This document shows positions 32,216 through 43,683 of a stretch of DNA of 64,000 nucleotides, piece after piece. The stretch's first letter is position 1. Each line of letters begins with the position of its first letter. The stretch covers positions 30,198,252-30,262,251 of the forward strand of contig NC_087065.1 of assembly GCF_963678635.1 (NCBI RefSeq), in the 5' to 3' direction. The translations under genes were made by a program, and so were the position numbers. The DNA comes from Symsagittifera roscoffensis (taxonomy: Eukaryota > Xenacoelomorpha > Acoela > Convolutidae). The notes below the pieces were generated by a model that was not told the DNA's origin, did no database searches, and worked only from the letters and a program-made list of their open reading frames with translations.

Positions 32216-33018
32216 CTAATGAGGAATGAATCGCAATCTCCGACTCGTCGGAGTTGGAGGTAGTCTCCTACACATTCTCCCAGGACTGAGGCTTCGAGTC
32301 ATCGCTCGAGCTGATGGAACATGAACCGTCGCCATCTGATTCGTGTATGAGTTTCTCGACTCCCCGGGCAAAACTCTGTCCCCCAGTCGCCCTGACATGG
32401 ACTCGCCGGACAAGTCATCCTGATCGGGCCCGAAGGTGAATGACTCCCCGGACAAAGTTTGATCTCCGGATGAACAATCCGAACACGGCTGGTACTTTTC
32501 CTTCGCATCAGTGAAATGAACCCTTTTTGTCGCGCTGGAGTTTAATTTAACACTGACATCTTGAGCGGTTTCAGTAGTGGTTGATTGTTGACGTTCCACA
32601 TACGAAGTCCTCAAAGGGACATCATTCGGTATCGAGTTCACTAGCTGGTTCACTTTCGATCGGCACTCCCGTTCAACGTCTCAACTCCGGGTGGCTACCG
32701 GTCTGTAAACGTCTTTTCGGTGATGGTCAGCCTCTGCATGGTTTCCATTCATTTTTGATCTTGCCTTTCGACTTCTCTATCCAGCAGATCACGGAGTCTT
32801 TGCATGACATCCCGTGCTACGTTCACCTTCTTGTTCAGCAGCATTATGCTGTTGATGCCTAGCCTGGTGAGTTCTTCATGCACCAGGTTGGAGCGAACCA
32901 ATAAATCAAACAGAACCGGATCACCCTTTGCCAACTTTTTTTTTATCTCCGCGGCCGTTTCCACAGGGAATTCGGGATGTCCTTGTATGGGATACCCGCA
33001 AGGTCCGGAGCCTAGCAA
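32216..33018 (-). pseudogene. Pol tail region, unit D
   Basis: Frames 33018-32749 and 32653-32216 encode the Pol tail seen after RNase H in unit C, then the Ser/Gly/Asp-rich region with SGES repeats. In this unit the tail follows RT directly, since RNase H is deleted. Near the upstream end a VNVARDVMQRLRDLLDREVERQ helix of coiled-coil type is visible. Confidence 0.55.
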
Positions 33019-34086
33019 AGTGTGCGCTTGATGTTCTCAAAAGAGACTTGAGCCTCGTCAGCCCAGCTGGATTCCTTACCCTTATTCCTATCAATTGTCG
33101 CATAAGGTATATCATATCAGCAGACCCTTTGATAAACTCTCGGTAGTAATTAGCAAATCCGAGAAAGCTCATCAACTCTGTGTCGGTCTTCAGTGCCTTC
33201 CAGATGAGCACTGCTTCAACTGCTTCAGGATGTGGTCTGACTCCATGTTTGTCCCCAAGGCGACCCAGATACTTGATTGAGATCCTTAGGATCTGACATT
33301 TGGAGGATTTGCATTTCAGGCCGGCCTGTTTCATGCAAGTAAAGACTTTATCCAGTCTCTCTATGTCTTCTTTTAGGGTTGGATTTGCAATCACAACGTC
33401 ATCAACGTAACACAAAATGAGGTTCCGTAATTTTTAGTCAAGTTCTTGAGTGCTTGGGCTATCAAAAGTAGCCGTCTCATTGCATAGTCCAAACGGCATC
33501 CTTTTCCACTGAAACAGTCCCAGCTCACACGCGAAGCCTGTTTTCTCTTGATCCTGTTTTCTTTGGGGCAATTGCCCGAACGCAGAGCCCAAATCCAACG
33601 TCGTGAATAATTTGGCATCTCCCATTTTGGAGAGATTTTCATCAATGCGGGGATTGGATAGGCATCTTTCATCGTTACTGCGCTCAAGTAACGGAAATCA
33701 CAGCAAAACCTAATTTGCCCCCTTTGTTTTTAGCCATGATTACTCCACAGGCCCACGGGGACTTCTATGGTTCAATCATGTTATATTCCAATAAAATCTC
33801 AATATCTTTCCTGCATGCTTCTGCTTTGTGGGGTCATTCTCCTAGCTCCTTCCCTGTGAGGTACCGAACCCTCTTCTACCTGTATCACATGTTCTACAAA
33901 AATGCGGCAACCTATGTCAGCCTTGTGTTTAGAAAAAACGTCCGCATTTCGATTCAACACTGCTCTAAGTAATTCGTTTCTTATCCGATATTTTGCTTTT
34001 ACGTGCACTATCTCAAGTAGGACTGGTTTTATTCTATTCTGTTTCTGTTGGTCTCTCACAAAATTTTGAACAACGAGACAGCCCAT
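33003..34086 (-). pseudogene. Ty3-type reverse transcriptase, unit D
   Basis: Contains NADVFSKHKADIG (34086-33799), CDFRYLSAVTMKDAYPIP (33687-33391), FQWKRMPFGLCN (33625-33434) and YVDDVVIA with KYLGRLGDKHGV (33415-33050). All family motifs are present, in three frames. At 33003 it joins the Pol tail with RNase H missing. Confidence 0.85.
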
Positions 34087-34171
34087 CGTCCGTTTCTGAT
34101 TTCATTAAAAAGAATTTCTTAAAAGACTTCAATTCATTTAATCTCTTCAAAAAACATCCTTGGTTGGCGTG

Positions 34172-35089
34172 TTATGGACACTCAGTTACTTTAAATCTCA
34201 TCAAATTCACAGAACTCTGATACTCTGTATTTAGAAGCAAGGCATAGCCAAGCTTCTGTCCTCGCTGTATCGTCACCGCTGTCTTCTGTGTGTTCAACAA
34301 CACACTGACACAAAGTCCGTTCTGAGTGAGTGAGAAGCTTTTTGCTAAAATAGCTGAGCTCTTTCTATTTGGGTTAAAGACCATACACACCTGTCTGTTT
34401 GTACTGAGCCCATTTAAATTTTTCATCCTGAACGTCGCTACTACAGCTTGATTTGGTTTCAATCTCCATTTCTGATATAGGAAACTTGGCTCCTTTGCCT
34501 GATTAATCAAGATTATATTGACGGGTTTTCTTTAATAATTCCTCTCTGGGTCCTTGATTTGTATCAATCCGTCATTGAGGTCAATCTTGACGTCGAAGTT
34601 GCGCACAAAGTCTCGTCCTAGGATGAACTGCTCGGACTCATCCATGTTCTCGAAAACCAGCAAACTCATCCAGAGATGTCTCCCTCCCAATTTCAGCTCG
34701 ACGATGGGATTTCTTCCGGCCACATAGATTGCACCTTGATGGGCCGCTGCCAGTCTGATATTAGTCGGTACCAAATCCGACCTATCGAAGCACTTGCTGG
34801 TCCAAGTGCTTATGGACATGACACTGACCACTGCTCCGGTGTCGAGCAGTCCTTTCATGGAGAGTTGTTTGTCCTGCACATCCAGCACGTGTGCTGCTAG
34901 GTCGGCTTCACAGCCCCCGTGGACTGCACCAATTTTTCGTGCCTTAAGCTCTTCCTGACGGATGTAGGTCCGGCCTAGCTGGTCACTTGCAGTGGTCGCG
35001 TAAGCTTTCGTGTAATTATTTATGCCTTCCACACTCATCAGAATTGGGTATGGGCCATAGACTTCTATATAATGTTCATCCACTCTCAT
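34172..35089 (-). pseudogene. Aspartic protease and linker, unit D
   Basis: Open frame of 185 residues from ATG 35089 to 34532 with an intact retropepsin active site L-L-D-T-G-A-V-V-S-V-M near residue 82 and FILGRDFVRNFDV near residue 155. It then runs, after a frameshift near 34520, into the linker (34510-34172). The most intact protease of the four units. It lacks the Gag-Pol frame upstream. Confidence 0.8.
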
Positions 35090-35384
35090 TAGTCTCGGCT
35101 AATTGTTGTGAGTAGCGCTCTCACAGCCCTAGAGTCCAATTTGGGATCTTTTCCCCTCAGGTAATCTGCATAGATATCCAGATGTACCAGGCTGATTTCA
35201 GATGGCTCACTTACGTTCTTCGCCACCTGATGACCCGCGACCAAAATGATTGACCTTTTTTCCCGTCTCTTGACATTCCGAAGGTCTTCCCTGAAATGAC
35301 ATTTATTTCAAACCCCGTTTTTTGGAATCCTGTTGTCCTCTTCTTTCACTGTCTTCTCTAGAATATCAAGCTTCTCACGCAATT

Positions 35385-36400
35385 CTATACTCTCCAGTTC
35401 AGACCTAACCCATAATGTTCTACTTCTTTCGTAGCCAATTCTTGCTGATCAATTCGTAGTGCGGTCCGAGCCGCTAGGCCATAATCAACGTAGAGCGCAC
35501 AAGTTGACTCAGCCTCCAGGCTCGAGGCATTTGCGTCATCTGGCAAGGTCTTCATTTTCTCAGTCGTGAATGTGCCTTGTGTCAGTTTTTTCTTCCGTGA
35601 CTCAGCTTCGTTCATTAGGCATGCTCGACTAGCCTTGACTCCTGAAAGCTCCTCCTGAATGCAGTCAGATTTGAGATTTCTTTCCAGATTACAAAAGAAA
35701 CATCTCGGTACATACTTCATTATGAGCCTGTCACGTGTTCTTCGTGGTCCTCGTCGGTTGCATCAACATCGTCAAGAAAGTAACCAATCGGTTCCAAGTT
35801 TTGTTTATAAGTGGAACATGTTGAAACTTGATGGTCCAGCGAACCACAATTGGCGCATTACCTCCTCCTATCCATGTCATCACGAGACTTATACCAACCA
35901 GAATTCGGGTCAGTCTTCATCCCACTGTAGTTGCCGTAACTTCTATAGCGATTTTGCGCCCTCGGCTCCATGAGTAAGTATTCACGCGTGTCAGTTTTTT
36001 CTTCCGTGACTCAGCTTCGTTCATTAGGCGTGCTCGACTAGCCTTGACTCCTGAAAGCTCCTCCTGAATGCAGTCAGATTTGAGATGTCTTTCCAGATTA
36101 CAAAAGAAACATCTCGGTACATACTTCATTATGAGCCTCTCACGTGTTCTTCGTGGTCCTCGTCGGTTGCGTCAACATCGTCAAGAAAGTAACCAATCGC
36201 TTCCAAGTTTTGTTTATAAGTGGAACATGTTGAAACTTGATGGTCCAGCGAACCACAATTGGCGCATTACCTCCTCCTATCCATGTAATCACGAGACTTA
36301 TACCAACCAGAATTCGTGTCAGTCTTCATCCCACTGTAGTTGCCGTAATTTCTATAGCGATTTTGCGCCCTCGGTTTCATGAGGAAGTATTCACGCGATT
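35385..36400 (-). pseudogene. Gag zinc-knuckle block, tandemly duplicated, unit D
   Basis: The CCHC knuckle (CFFCNLER-LKSDC) occurs twice, with ATGs at 35720 and 36129, a period of 409 bases. Sequence from about 35581 to 35985 repeats at 35990-36394, joined at GTGTCAGTTTTTTCTTCC. The second copy is cut short by the junction. Units A and B have one copy. Confidence 0.8.
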
Positions 36401-37313
36401 TCATGCGTAAGTCATCGGGCGTGGGTACAGAGTTCGCTGACAAGGTAAAGTGTGTGGCCAACATGGTTTCAAGTTCACCCTTTACTCCGTCCATGAACTT
36501 CGAGGCTATGGCCATAATCGCTTTGAGATTCTCTCGTCAGGATTACTCCTCCTTCTGAGCCATTCGAGGTCGTCCAAAAACTTGTTCATCGACCAATCAT
36601 CTCTTTGGCGCCTCTTCTCAAACTTCACCATGGCCTGATACCCCTATAAACCCGAGACGAAACAATTCAGCAAGATGTCAACGATTTTGCGAGCGCTCTC
36701 TCGGTCATTCGTTCTCTTCGTCATTACACAGCCGTGACTTCCAAGTTGCTTGTCAGTGCGCTCAAATCGTGTTTCTTGGATAGGTTCTCTTCTTCAAAGT
36801 TTAATTTCGTCAGCTCTATCCATATATTGATACAACCATCTGACTCGTCCTAGTACGACTTCGGCTTCTTGGGTTTTCTTCGTGACCTCTCTCCTCTCTC
36901 AGCAGACCTCGAGGATTTAGAAATGAACGTTTCAAGAGATCTGTTCAATGGTTCAAACATTGAGGCGTACATCCTAATGTCATGAGAACTGCTCGATAGT
37001 TCAAACATTGAGGCGTATATCGTAACGTGGCATCCGCTTCTGGCGTGACTGGGTCCGTCCAACATGCTCTCGACGGGGCTGCCCTCAGTCTCCCTATGGT
37101 TAGACTCAAAACTTGCTTTCGATCTCGTGGGAGCCTCCTGCTATGACCTTCACTCGTTGCTTCACAAGCGAAAACGTCGGAGATGCTGCTGATCGAAGAT
37201 TGGCTAGGCCGCGATTTAAACCTCCGCGTGCTTCCCGTGCTCAGCCTGGGTATCTTATTATTTCTCCTAACAAGTCTCCCCGTTGCATTTTTCGTGATAA
37301 GCGAGGTCCTCAT
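36267..37313 (-). pseudogene. Gag N-terminal and central region, unit D
   Basis: Frames 37313-36945 and 37065-36850 (Arg/Ser-rich and YASMFE-repeat segments), a short block with DLSALTSNLEV, and 36515-36267 (MAIASKFMDG... Tyr/Arg-rich end). Order as in unit A but without the 280-bp duplication. Frames do not join, so Gag is broken. Confidence 0.6.
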
Positions 37314-37554
37314 ATTTTAAGGACCTCGCTGATGATAATGCAGAACGAGTAACAAAAATTAGAATTTTGAGAAACCTAGCTTAAGTCTGCTTGTTCAACT
37401 TTCTTCAATATCAAAAATATCCTTTTAATATCTTAAAGATGCTATTACTGACTCGGCAAACGTTAAACACATGGTGAGCCTAGTTTTAAGTTATTACTAA
37501 CTCCACTCAAATACCCAGTGAAATAGTATCAAAAAAGTCTTAAGATATTATAAT

Positions 37555-38270
37555 CAACACACAAAACACAATTGAAAATCTAATAACAACACATCCTACA
37601 GGTGACAGCCATCTTTCGTTCAGTATCATTTTACCGCCACACACATTTCAAATCACTCCCTCTTTTAAAATCAAATAATTCTTTATAAAAGAGCAAGGAT
37701 GGTTTCAATAACAGATGAAAAAAACTTAATCTAAAAGAAAAAGACTTCCCTCAATTGGAACACTCCAAACAAACGAAGCGCAGGACACTCTCTTCTCAAG
37801 TGAGTGTTTCTTGCTTAATACACTCACTGAGGTCGTCTTTTATGTGTCCTGCGATTGCGCGATCTGTACTTTTGTGTAGCTCAAGGCAACAACCTCCGAT
37901 AGAAAGTGTCTAGAATCCAAGCAAAAAGCTCTCCCACAATCGGACAGTTCCAAGTGCACGAGAGTAAGTAACATCTTTCTCTTCTCAAGTGAGTGTGTCT
38001 TGCCTAATACAATCACCGATGTCTTCCTCTGTGTGTTCCCGGATTGCCCGAGCTTCTCTATTAAGTAGTAGCTCAAGGCAACCACACAACCAAAATAATA
38101 GTCGAAGAAATTTGTTCGGGAATTTCTGATGAACCCGATTTAGAATTCCAAATTGATCACGAATCTCCGGATCTTCTGGTCTACTTATCACTAATATACA
38201 CACCTCGAAGGTAATCGACCTTCTATTTCAACCTTCAAGGGATATCTAGGATGTTTAAATCGTCCCGAGT
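37555..38270 (-). other. Leader / LTR-like region, unit D
   Basis: Two direct copies about 188 bp apart of a block with CAAGTGAGTG (37797 and 37985) and GTAGCTCAAGGCAAC. The frame 38203-37985 encodes a 72-residue product with LVISRPEDPEIRDQFG; its counterpart in unit C keeps the frame. 37555-37680 has sequence with no copy in units B or C. Confidence 0.5.
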
Positions 38271-38830
38271 GGTCCCTCTGAGTTTCACTTAAGGAGGGTT
38301 GTTAAGGGGCTTATGTCACTCTGGAGGGTTGCTTCGGAGGGTTATTAAAACACTTAGCTTACCCCAGAGGGTTACCTCGGAGGGTACGTCAAACACTTAA
38401 GTTGTTTCGGAGGGTCCCATTAAATTCACTAAGGAGGGTTGTTAAGAGGCTTAATACGCTTCGGAGGGTTGTTTCCAAGGGTTCCCTCAAGTTTACAAAA
38501 TTTCAGGTCTAGCCCAAAAGGGGTATCCAGATAGTGCCAAACTATGTCAAAATAGGCTAAATTTACTCCGGGGGTTGTTTAACTATTTCGGAGGATTCAG
38601 CGAAAATTTTTTTTTAGGAGGGTTGTTAAGGGGCTTAACTGACTCCGGAAGGTTGCCTCGGAGGGTTCCCCAAAAATCAGGAAAACAATGATTTTCACCG
38701 CAGTAGAGCCTTTGGTTGCCATCTAAATTACTTAAGACAAGGTAGGATAAAAAGGTGTAGGATAAAAACGTTTTTTTTTTGTAGATTTTTCTGTCGCTCG
38801 GAGGGTTCCCTAAAATTGGGACCCTCCAAA
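38270..38830 (+). repeat. GGAGGGTT-rich degenerate repeat region
   Basis: At least twelve copies of (T/C)GGAGGGTT, set in a loose longer period with TTAAGGGGCTTA. The proximal half is shared with leaders B and C; the distal half (38400-38830) is seen only here. Short G-runs in each copy could allow G-quadruplex structures. Confidence 0.75.
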
Positions 38831-41052
38831 CCAACGAATTCTAAGAAGTTTTTCTTTCCTGAAGTTATCAACCCAAAAATGTTTGCGGTTCAGAAAAATG
38901 AGAAAACATTTCGACTTATTGTACCAAAATTATCCCGATCGGTTTGTTGGTCTTTGAGATATCAGCAAACACGCGTTTGCTAAATTGGCCTTTCTTCAAA
39001 TTTTGTTGAAAGTGCTTGAAAATACTTGAAACGAGCGCAAAAACCTTGTACAGCACTCAAATAGGGCAAAAAACTGGACTAAAATTGGTTTAGAAACAAA
39101 AATTTAGCCAAAAATTCCGGTTCCTTCTTTTTCCAATCTTTAGGTCTTTAGCTCTTTCCACGGAGCTATTGGAAGGGTTACTCAAAAATTGTTCTAGCAA
39201 CTGAGCACGCTGTGGCCTCTAAAGACTCAAAAATTCAATGCGCAAAACATGTTGACAAAAACCGGAAAACTACGAAAAAATTTTGTTCGAAAAACTCATT
39301 TTCGCTAACTTCTACTGAGACATTTTCCCTGCCGTTTCTCTAATTAAGGGATTTGAAAAACGTTGTAGCTCACTGCGCAGAAGTTTTATATTTTTCGGAA
39401 AAAACTTGGATATCCAAAATTTTGGGGTTAACAGTTTGGTCAAAAAGCGGTGTTTTCCAACGATATTGGAGTGTTTTACGAGTCTAAATGGGAGATAAGC
39501 CACCAAAACACTCAACTTTTTTAATCAGTCAAATAAGAAATAAGAAAATCAGATCACATCTTTTCCGGAAATATTATATGAACTGTCATTTTAAGTTTCT
39601 TACTGTTTTTGGTCTTTTTAGGGTTTTTTACTGTTTTTTGTACTTTTCCGTTTTCAAGTAAATTTGTGTTTGGTTTTTTCGTGGTTATACGCTATTTTTG
39701 TTTGGTTTTATGCTTTCTTCTTAATTTTTTGGCCCCAGGGCCTAGGGACAAGCGGGCTCATGACTTCCCTTTGGTCTTAACTAGGTTAAAAAGCCAAACT
39801 ATACAAGATGGAGGGTCCGCACCTTTCGCCTAACTTAATGCAGGACTTTATGGCCTCTAACTCGGGCGCACGCCTGGAGCAAAATATTCGTCGCTGAAAC
39901 GTTTGCTGACCATGATAGTCTTGCATTTAACAGTCGCAGACAGGAGCGCCATAAAAACGTCTACGTAACATTCGCCCAAACATTACACAGTGACGGAGCG
40001 TAGAAAAAGTACCTAATGACGACTGGCAACTTAATCCTATGTTTTTAGTGACAGTTATAAAATAAAACCATTAGAGATGGATTGACTTTTTCCTTTTTCT
40101 AGCTACTCATGCTCTGAAAATCTATATAACATCGTAGTTAATTAAAATTTTCAGGGCATCACAGCACCTAAAAGTGTAAGTTTGATACTCTCTCTCTCTC
40201 TCTGAACGAAGATCTCTGGGAACCGGGCCTCCAACTCCGTTCTCCTTCTGTTATGTCTCCCATTTCGTGGTACGGGAGGGTACAGATTCGCTCCGACTGT
40301 CCCACTGAAACCTTCTTTCTTCTTATCTGCTTCAGCTAAGTGTCTTATTGTGTCTGATCATCACGATAAAAGACTTCGTCTTTTCTCTATTTTCTCACAA
40401 TTGTTTTGCGTCTTGTTTTCTCGGCGTTTCTGTCTGTTCTGTTTTTATTCTCTTTTTTTTTTTAAATGGCTGTTTTCTTCGTTTCCAGGAAATTTTGCAG
40501 TTTGATTCGAACAATTCAAAAATAAAAATTCTGGAAAATTCCTACCCTCCTTTTTGTACCGAATTTGTAGTTACCTTCACTTGTGCCCGTTTTCCTTCTG
40601 GTTTCCGTTTCGACTGCGCTTATCCGGGGAATGGCGCAATAATCACATAAAATGCATCCAAGAAATTATTTTATGTACTCACATAAGGACGCAACTCTAG
40701 AATTAGGTAAAAAATGTAAATAAAGCAAAACTTGAAGTTCTTGGTATTTAGTAGTAAACTCGAGTAATTCAGTTTTTTGGACCATCGGGCAGCTTCACTC
40801 GTCAGCCTGCCCAGTCAAGGTTCTCTCTAGGTCAATGTAGTGTGATTTTTTATCGACTTTCCCGCAATTCTGATTCGAGTCTCCTGGATCTAATTCAATT
40901 CCGATTCTCAGTTGTCGCGAGAAACCTGAGCATGACGATCGATTCAAATTTTTGAAAAATTCCTTTGTCCCCAAAATGAAGGTCAAAAATCCAAATCAAA
41001 GTCAAACTTCCAAATATGACCGACTGGCACAGCCTACAGTGGTTGAAATGTT
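38831..41052. other. Non-coding stretch, no gene seen
   Basis: I find no ORF supported by motif or conservation. It holds a CT microsatellite (40188-40203) and T-rich tracts. A TTTCCAG at 40489 could be a 3' splice site, but no coding exon is evident after it. Confidence 0.4.
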
Positions 41053-41178
41053 TTAGAACTCTGAAAGGCTGTTAAACCTAGTTTCAAAAGAGCTTTTTTA
41101 AATCCGTTTCGAGAATTTTTGACAGATTTTGAGGAGCTGGGAAAAAGTTGTTTTTTCAATTTGATGTTTTTTGGAGAC
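41053..41178 (+). repeat. Dispersed repeat, copy 1
   Basis: Matches 46402-46528 over about 125 bases with moderate change: AGAACTCT-AAAGGCTGTTAAACC, then CCGTTTCGAGAATT and TTTGATGTTTTT. Same orientation. Origin unknown; no TIR seen. Confidence 0.75.
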
Positions 41179-41211
41179 ACTTTAGTTCATCCTCATAACA
41201 TTACTTAACAA

Positions 41212-41855
41212 AAACGGTGTATTGAGAATGCGTTAAAATTGTAAATTCAAACAAACGTTTTCGCCCATTTTTGTGCATCTTCAGGTTTTAAAAATTCTAA
41301 ACTATCTGTACAAAAAGATCAAAGATCATAAAAAGTGTCATACACATCATTGTTTCAAATTTTAAAAAACTCAACTAATCAAAACTTCACAAATATCGAG
41401 AATAACAACTTACATGTTAGCATAAAAATTAGCGACAAAACGAAATTGTGAAAACAAAAAGGATGAAAACTCTCAGAAATTTGTGACAAAATGTTTAAAA
41501 TTGTTACATAATAGTTGTTACATAATTTCAGTAATATTTGTAAAGATTTGATTGGTTGAATTTTTAAAATTTTGAAGTAATGAGTTGTATGACACTTTTT
41601 ATGATCTTTGATCATTTTGTACAGATAGTTTAGAATTTTTAAAATCTGAAGATGCACGAAAATGTGCGAAAACGTTTGTTTGAATTTACAATTTTAACGC
41701 ATTCTCAAATTCACAAATATTACTGAAATTATGTAACAACTATTATGTGACAATTTTAAACATTTTGTCACAAATTTCTGAGAGTTTTCACCTTTTTCGT
41801 TTTTACAACTTCGTTTTGTCACTAATTTTTATGCTAACATGTAAGTTATTTCAAA
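41212..41855. repeat. Two interleaved inverted repeats (A-B-A'-B')
   Basis: Block A (about 41220-41370) is the reverse complement of A' (41560-41705); block B (41385-41545) is the reverse complement of B' (41707-41850). Landmarks are AGATCATAAAAAGTGTCATAC against GTATGACACTTTTTATGATC, and CAACTTACATGTTAGCATAA against its reverse complement. The order cannot form one simple hairpin. No ORF of note. Probably a fold-back or MITE-type element, rearranged. Confidence 0.85.
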
Positions 41856-42048
41856 ATTTTTCGTTTTAGCCAGAATTTTTTTGATTCTGTAACTATAGCC
41901 TTAGTGTCAGCTCCCTATTTCTAAACTCGTCGCGCGTGTTAATTGCCGGTCTCTTTTTCCTAATGTGCAGTGCCTCTAACGTAAGTAACTTGATGCTGCT
42001 GGATGCCTGGTCGATTATTTCCCATTTTAACTCCATTTAACTCACTAC

Positions 42049-42558
42049 CACACTCCTTACATGCTGTCCAACTGGGCTATCATCTTTTCGGTGTTCCTCA
42101 AACCTTGTGGTGAGATGTCGGACCGTCTGGCCAACAGAGATGGAATTGCACCCACAACATTCAAGTCTTTAAACCACTTTTGATTTCAGTTCACTGGAAA
42201 AGGAGGTTTTTAGAGAGGGCTTACAAGTTTTCATTTTCCTCGTCGTGAATTTTATCTGCGCATTGGTGATATCGCGCAGTTGTTTTGCTAATGTTTGACT
42301 GTGATTCCCCCTATATTGGACCATCAAGATGAGTGGTGAATCACTGCTATAATCACAGGGCTTCTTTTTCTCAGCCATGTTCTTTTTGTTTTTACCCTCC
42401 CTGATGATCTTTTCAAGGGCATGGGATGCAACCCGCGACGACCAACTTTCCGGATATTGGTTATCTAACCACTGCTCACGGTTGATTTTCATAGCTTTAT
42501 CATATTGTTCCCATATTGACGTACTGCGGAAAACCCGGTGAACAGTTCCTTCAATCAC
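42049..42558 (-). pseudogene. Penelope-like element: region between RT and GIY-YIG endonuclease
   Basis: The frame 42558-42169 ends at a TAA, but the next bases continue in the same frame with RLECCGCNSISVGQTVRHL then TTRFEEH. The stop replaces the first Tyr-like residue of a V-V-Y type motif, and the second Tyr appears as Ser. The C-x-C..C context, V-G-Q-T, R-H-L and R-F-E-E-H agree with the GIY-YIG endonuclease of Penelope-like elements, which nicks DNA for target-primed reverse transcription. The upstream part (SSDSPLILMVQYRGNHSQTL) matches the linker between RT and this domain. RT itself is lost upstream of 42560. Confidence 0.7.
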
Positions 42559-42744
42559 ACTTCTCTTGTACTGAAGGGGGGGGGGCGCAGCTTCTAAAAT
42601 TTAGTATGGTACCTGTGTCTGTTGGTTTTTGATACCACCCACAGTTAATGTTCAATACTAATTTGTAAATCCAAAAATGCCAATTTTCCGTTTGTGTTTG
42701 GTGACTCTATGTGACGGTGTCTCCAGTTTTATTGGTGTCTCTAG

Positions 42745-43390
42745 TTAACGGTGTAGATTAACAGGCCGAAGAGACTTCAGACAGAAATTTGATTTTTTTC
42801 TATATTTTTTTTAGTTTTCAGAAAATTCATCATCATAACGTTAAAGTTCAAAATATAATAAAAATTAGCTCCTAATAATCGTTGTTCGTAACGATGCGTG
42901 GACAATTAATCAGAAGTTCAAACGTATTTAAGCAACCTAGGTTACAGTCAGGAATCCCCTCATCACTCGTTCTAATCAAAATCATAGTATGCATTATTTC
43001 AAAATGACTATCGCTAGACATAGCCGGTTCTTGAAATGCATAAATGATCCACTAGAAAAACGCATTCCTATTTTTTTTATTTTCTGACCTTTTCAAACCT
43101 CAACGAAGGGCCCAGAGTTTGTGAAAAAAGCAATAAATGTTGAAGATACACAACCGAACAGCAAAAGTGTAAAGGTCACAAAAAACATGATCGACTTTAA
43201 ATTCGAAATTGCATTTTAACTTTCAGATTTCCCAGCGAAGTGAAAATTTTACCAATCGATCTAGTTTTCTCAAATTGTGTCATTATATCAAAAAAGAGTC
43301 ACTCATAAGTTTTTCATGAAATTCAATGAACTGTATGGCAATCTATTATATATTTAAATGCGGGCTCAACTATTCGGCTTGTTTTAGCTT
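42745..43390. mobile_element. Diverged copy of small TIR element
   Basis: Starts with AACAGGCCGAAGAGACTTCAG, similar to the left end of the 43684 element, and shares internal sequence (TAGCCGGTT-TTGAAATGCATAAAT at 43020). A possible right end with ATTCGGCTTG lies near 43375. Older copy of the same family. Confidence 0.55.
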
Positions 43391-43683
43391 TTTCAACGTA
43401 TTATTTTTGCATGTTTAAGCTATATCGTATATTGCAATGGTTAAGATTTTTCAATTTTCCAGTTTGAATTCTGTGTTATTTCACCAAACTTGAAATTAGC
43501 AACCCAATATTTGGATGCTGTCAGGGCTTCACCAAGTGTTGAAATTTTGGCCTCAATATATGAGTACCTTAATCTTTTTAGTTTACGGCAATTTACGAGA
43601 TTTTCCGAAAATTTCTAGAAAACGTAACTTTAAAAAATTTCACTAAATTTGAAATTCTCAGCCCTGTAGTTGGGGGGTTTAGG

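Larger units (their letters stand above)
30767..38480 (-). mobile_element. Composite retroelement unit D
   Basis: Fourth and most complete unit: leader, Gag N-terminus, Gag centre, duplicated zinc knuckle block, protease, linker, RT, then a deletion of RNase H (join near 33003), Pol tail, ORF1 with 2A-like end, PHD, endonuclease truncated at 30767. The leader merges at its 5' side into the GGAGGGTT repeat region. Confidence 0.8.

Noticed and set aside
38270-38830. Telomere-like repeat
   Set aside because: GGAGGGTT copies are spaced irregularly inside longer sequence and are part of the retroelement leader; not a head-to-tail telomere array.
40348-40650. Plus-strand 100-codon frame rich in Phe, Cys and Ser
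   Set aside because: No recognised domain, T-rich composition gives the hydrophobic look, and no conservation can be judged.
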